Assembly: GCA_015487825.1 (NCBI GenBank)
Contig: WFOZ01000111.1
Location: 1 to 9,032, forward strand
DNA from: Planctomycetaceae bacterium
Lineage (GTDB): Bacteria > Planctomycetota > Planctomycetia > Planctomycetales > Planctomycetaceae
DNA: 9,032 nucleotides
Direction of reading: 5' to 3'
Below, one piece after another: positions 7,490 through 9,032 of the stretch; positions within the stretch are counted from its first letter, which is position 1; every line of letters begins with the position of its first letter. The position numbers were made by a program, and so were the translations under genes. The notes beneath the pieces were generated by a model, which worked only from the letters and a program-made list of their open reading frames with translations, made no database searches and was not told the DNA's origin.

Positions 7490-7566
7490 GTAGGGGCCGC
7501 TATTGCGGACCACGATGGGAGGTGGAGCCTCCTTTTTTTGCGGTGGTCCGCAATAGCGGACCCTAC
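7490..7566. repeat. Nested inverted repeat with 24-bp arms inside the MITE
   Basis: Arms 7490-7513 and 7543-7566 pair at 23 of 24 positions (G versus T at one place near the outer end). Each arm also carries its own hairpin, a CCGC-TATT-GCGG core, so the DNA or RNA could fold as one long stem or as three short hairpins. The centre is the GGAGG/CCTCC hairpin annotated separately. Confidence 0.8.
7518..7539 (+). terminator. Rho-independent terminator-like hairpin inside the MITE
   Basis: GGAGG (7518-7522), loop TGGAG, CCTCC (7528-7532), then seven T at 7533-7539. It would stop plus-strand transcription, opposite to the neighbouring genes. The stem is short, so its strength is uncertain. Confidence 0.45.
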
Positions 7567-7701
7567 ACACAACCTTAATTTCTGCAATAATCAAACATCG
7601 CTGAATAGTTACAAAAAAACAATCGTATTTCACTGACCTTCTTCGCTGGAAGAGTATCACATTTCACCTTCCCGAAACAGTAAACGGAAAATGATAATAA
7701 A

Positions 7702-7731
7702 ACAGGGCAAGCCCGAATGGACCTGCCCTGT
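7702..7731 (-). terminator. Rho-independent terminator of the DUF1559 gene
   Basis: On the minus strand ACAGGGCA pairs with TGCCCTGT, and the stem continues inward with two G-U pairs to a total of 13 bp around a 4-nt ATTC loop. The tract TTTTATTATCATTTT follows. It lies 88 bp past the DUF1559 stop codon and separates that gene from the MITE and the permease. Confidence 0.82.
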
Positions 7732-7819
7732 CTGTTGCTACAGTATTAAATTCTTTTTTTTGACGCTTTCTACTTGAAAGGACCGATTGCCGCACCGGAT
7801 AAGTGCATCGACAAATCCT

Positions 7820-9032
7820 TTAGTTCTCGAATTTCCCTTTGGTGTAGAAGGAAGCATTCAGAAGTGTACCGGAAAAGACCTGGAACGCTTCCAGCTCAAC
7901 CAGACCATCAACATATCCAACTGTTTTGCCGGGATTAACAACACCTTCAACTGGAAAACCCGGATTGAAGAATCCATCGCCATTTTTATCGATCATCGCT
8001 TTGACACTTCCATCTGCCATTAATACGTATCCCTTATTCCCATGAACTGCATACCAGTCACGTGTGTCCTGCAGGATCAGTTTGTTGCCTTGTGCCCATG
8101 GCTCTGCAGAAGCATAGCTGGCTTCGTTAGCCAGAGTTACAGTGCGACCAATTGGTGGAAATTGAGTCGGCATTGCAGCATTCACAGAAGGAGCATAACC
8201 CTTAAGCAATTCAATACCGGTTCCGTTAAAGAATGCCGGCCCATCATTGAATGCTTCACACAGACGAGACCCGGCAGGGAGTTCGTCATTAATAGCCTGT
8301 GACAGAATTGCTTCGTTGGAGTCTCCAGGAGCAGCATCAGCCAGTAACGGAATATTATTGGAAGGCACATCGCCTGAACTTAAAGCACGCATCGTTAAAG
8401 GGCCGGTTGTGTTTCTAAAATCTTTCAGGCTGCCTGCATCGTTGATCAACACACTATTATTTGTACTGTTGGTGAATTTTGTTCCACCTCGCACCAGGTA
8501 CCAGCTTGCTGCATAATTTGTATTGCCTCCCTGTCGAATAAATTCTCTTACAATTGGAACTCGCAACGGGTCATTGGCCGGCAACGCGTTCAATTTATTA
8601 CCAAGTGCTCCAACTCCAACCCGTTCCGGCGGCATTTTCAAAGAACCGGATGTATTCTTTCCCAACAGGTCGTTCAATTTTTCAATTCCACGCAAACTAC
8701 TCGTGGGGCACATCAAATCAGCTGCTTTACCGCCTTTAATCGAATTGATATCAGCGACCCAACCGAAAGTGTCAGGGCTTCCATCACGTTTCCAGTCAAA
8801 TGCTCCAGTGCAAAGCCGGTTACCTGGATCAGCTTCAGCAAAGACATGAAATCCAATACCGATCTGACGTAGGTTATTTCGACATTGAGCACCACGGGCC
8901 GCTTCCCGGGCTGCCTGGACGGCAGGTAAGATTAAAGCTGCTAAAACAGCGATAATAGCGATAACAACCAGTAGTTCAATTAATGTGAAACCGATGCGGC
9001 TGGAACAGTTTTGGGTTCGCTTAAAATTCGTA
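7820..9032 (-). CDS. DUF1559 protein with prepilin-type N-terminus (5' end beyond window)
   Basis: 403 residues are visible; the frame stays open to the right edge and the start codon lies outside, probably only a few codons away. Near the visible N-terminus is a type IV prepilin signal: a basic leader, then [20 protein letters not shown], with the cleavage Gly directly before Phe and Glu at mature position 5. It is followed by the family hallmark '[24 protein letters not shown]'. Near the C-terminus '[12 protein letters not shown]' fits the H-X9-DG motif exactly, and a DKNGDG loop after it resembles a calcium-binding turn. DUF1559 (also called SBP_bac_10) proteins occur in dozens of copies per planctomycete genome. 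They are presumably processed by a prepilin peptidase and displayed as pseudopilins; their function is unknown. The TAA stop is at 7820-7822, followed by a good terminator. Confidence 0.92.
   Translation of the reverse strand, partial: TNFKRTQNCSSRIGFTLIELLVVIAIIAVLAALILPAVQAAREAARGAQCRNNLRQIGIGFHVFAEADPGNRLCTGAFDWKRDGSPDTFGWVADINSIKGGKAADLMCPTSSLRGIEKLNDLLGKNTSGSLKMPPERVGVGALGNKLNALPANDPLRVPIVREFIRQGGNTNYAASWYLVRGGTKFTNSTNNSVLINDAGSLKDFRNTTGPLTMRALSSGDVPSNNIPLLADAAPGDSNEAILSQAINDELPAGSRLCEAFNDGPAFFNGTGIELLKGYAPSVNAAMPTQFPPIGRTVTLANEASYASAEPWAQGNKLILQDTRDWYAVHGNKGYVLMADGSVKAMIDKNGDGFFNPGFPVEGVVNPGKTVGYVDGLVELEAFQVFSGTLLNASFYTKGKFEN

Larger units (their letters stand above)
7471..7612. mobile_element. 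142-bp MITE, IS66-like ends, with 8-bp target duplication
   Basis: Perfect 14-bp terminal inverted repeats, GTAACTATTCAGCG at 7471-7484 and its complement at 7599-7612 (16 of 17 pair if extended three bases), are flanked on both sides by the identical 8-mer AAAAAAAC (7463-7470 and 7613-7620). The element contains no transposase. Ends starting with GTAA together with 8-bp target duplications are hallmarks of the IS66 family, so an IS66-type transposase encoded elsewhere may mobilise it (inference). Intact ends and an intact duplication suggest a fairly recent insertion. It lies 23 bp upstream of the permease start codon. Confidence 0.8.
7463..7620. repeat. 8-bp target-site duplication AAAAAAAC flanking the MITE
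   Basis: The copies at 7463-7470 and 7613-7620 are identical and in direct orientation, immediately outside the terminal inverted repeats. The low complexity of an A-run makes a chance match easier than for a mixed 8-mer. The exact abutment on both ends and the final C in each copy still favour a true duplication. Confidence 0.7.

Noticed and set aside
7475..7660. 61-codon minus-strand reading frame across the MITE
   Set aside because: It runs through both inverted-repeat systems of the element. Its composition (Pro/Lys-rich in the centre) comes from the hairpin sequence, and it has no family resemblance.
8716..8716. Start of the DUF1559 gene at 8716 (MMCPTSSL...)
   Set aside because: The same frame is open upstream to the window edge and encodes the [13 protein letters not shown] prepilin segment and the CRNNLRQIG block, so the true start is outside the window.
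8713..8895. 60-codon reading frame starting [12 protein letters not shown]
   Set aside because: It is an out-of-frame shadow of the DUF1559 gene, whose true frame carries the prepilin motif and continues to the window edge.

Overview
The window looks like chromosomal DNA of a planctomycete, probably from the moderate-GC Planctomycetaceae (Gimesia-like; genus is an inference). The evidence is a DUF1559 gene with a prepilin-type N-terminus and an H-X9-DG motif, next to YdjY-domain and DUF1571 genes, all protein types expanded in Planctomycetes. It also has a Porin_O_P outer-membrane protein with an N-terminal coiled coil, which fits a diderm envelope. No phage, plasmid, CRISPR, rRNA or tRNA gene is visible.

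Layout, left to right. (1) 1-341, plus strand: the 3' end of gatA. (2) 342-648: a convergent gap with a 12-bp direct repeat enclosing a 123-bp segment of unknown origin. (3) 649-2109, minus: a Porin_O_P-type porin. (4) 2110-2454: the divergent promoter region between the porin and the next gene, with a sigma70-like promoter on the plus strand. (5) 2455-3399, plus: a secreted YdjY-domain protein. (6) 3400-3884: a 485-bp gap with little recognisable content. (7) 3885-4874, plus: a DUF1571 protein, ending in a strong bidirectional terminator at 4897-4928. (8) 4954-6327, minus: an MFS transporter with an unusual disordered N-terminal tail. (9) 6328-6550: a gap holding an 83-bp imperfect palindrome. 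(10) 6551-7447, minus: an ABC-2 type (DUF990-like) permease with no ATPase gene beside it. (11) 7463-7620: a transposase-less miniature inverted-repeat element with perfect 14-bp ends and an 8-bp target duplication, just upstream of the permease start. (12) 7702-7731: a minus-strand terminator for the last gene. (13) 7820-9032, minus: a DUF1559 protein that runs off the right edge.

The genes do not form one pathway. Most appear to be separate transcription units for envelope functions (porin, two transporters, exported planctomycete proteins, a pseudopilin-like protein) beside the tail of a translation gene. I found no convincing new multi-gene system. The most notable content is non-coding: the intact MITE with IS66-like end features and a nested hairpin module, and the large palindrome between the permease and MFS genes.
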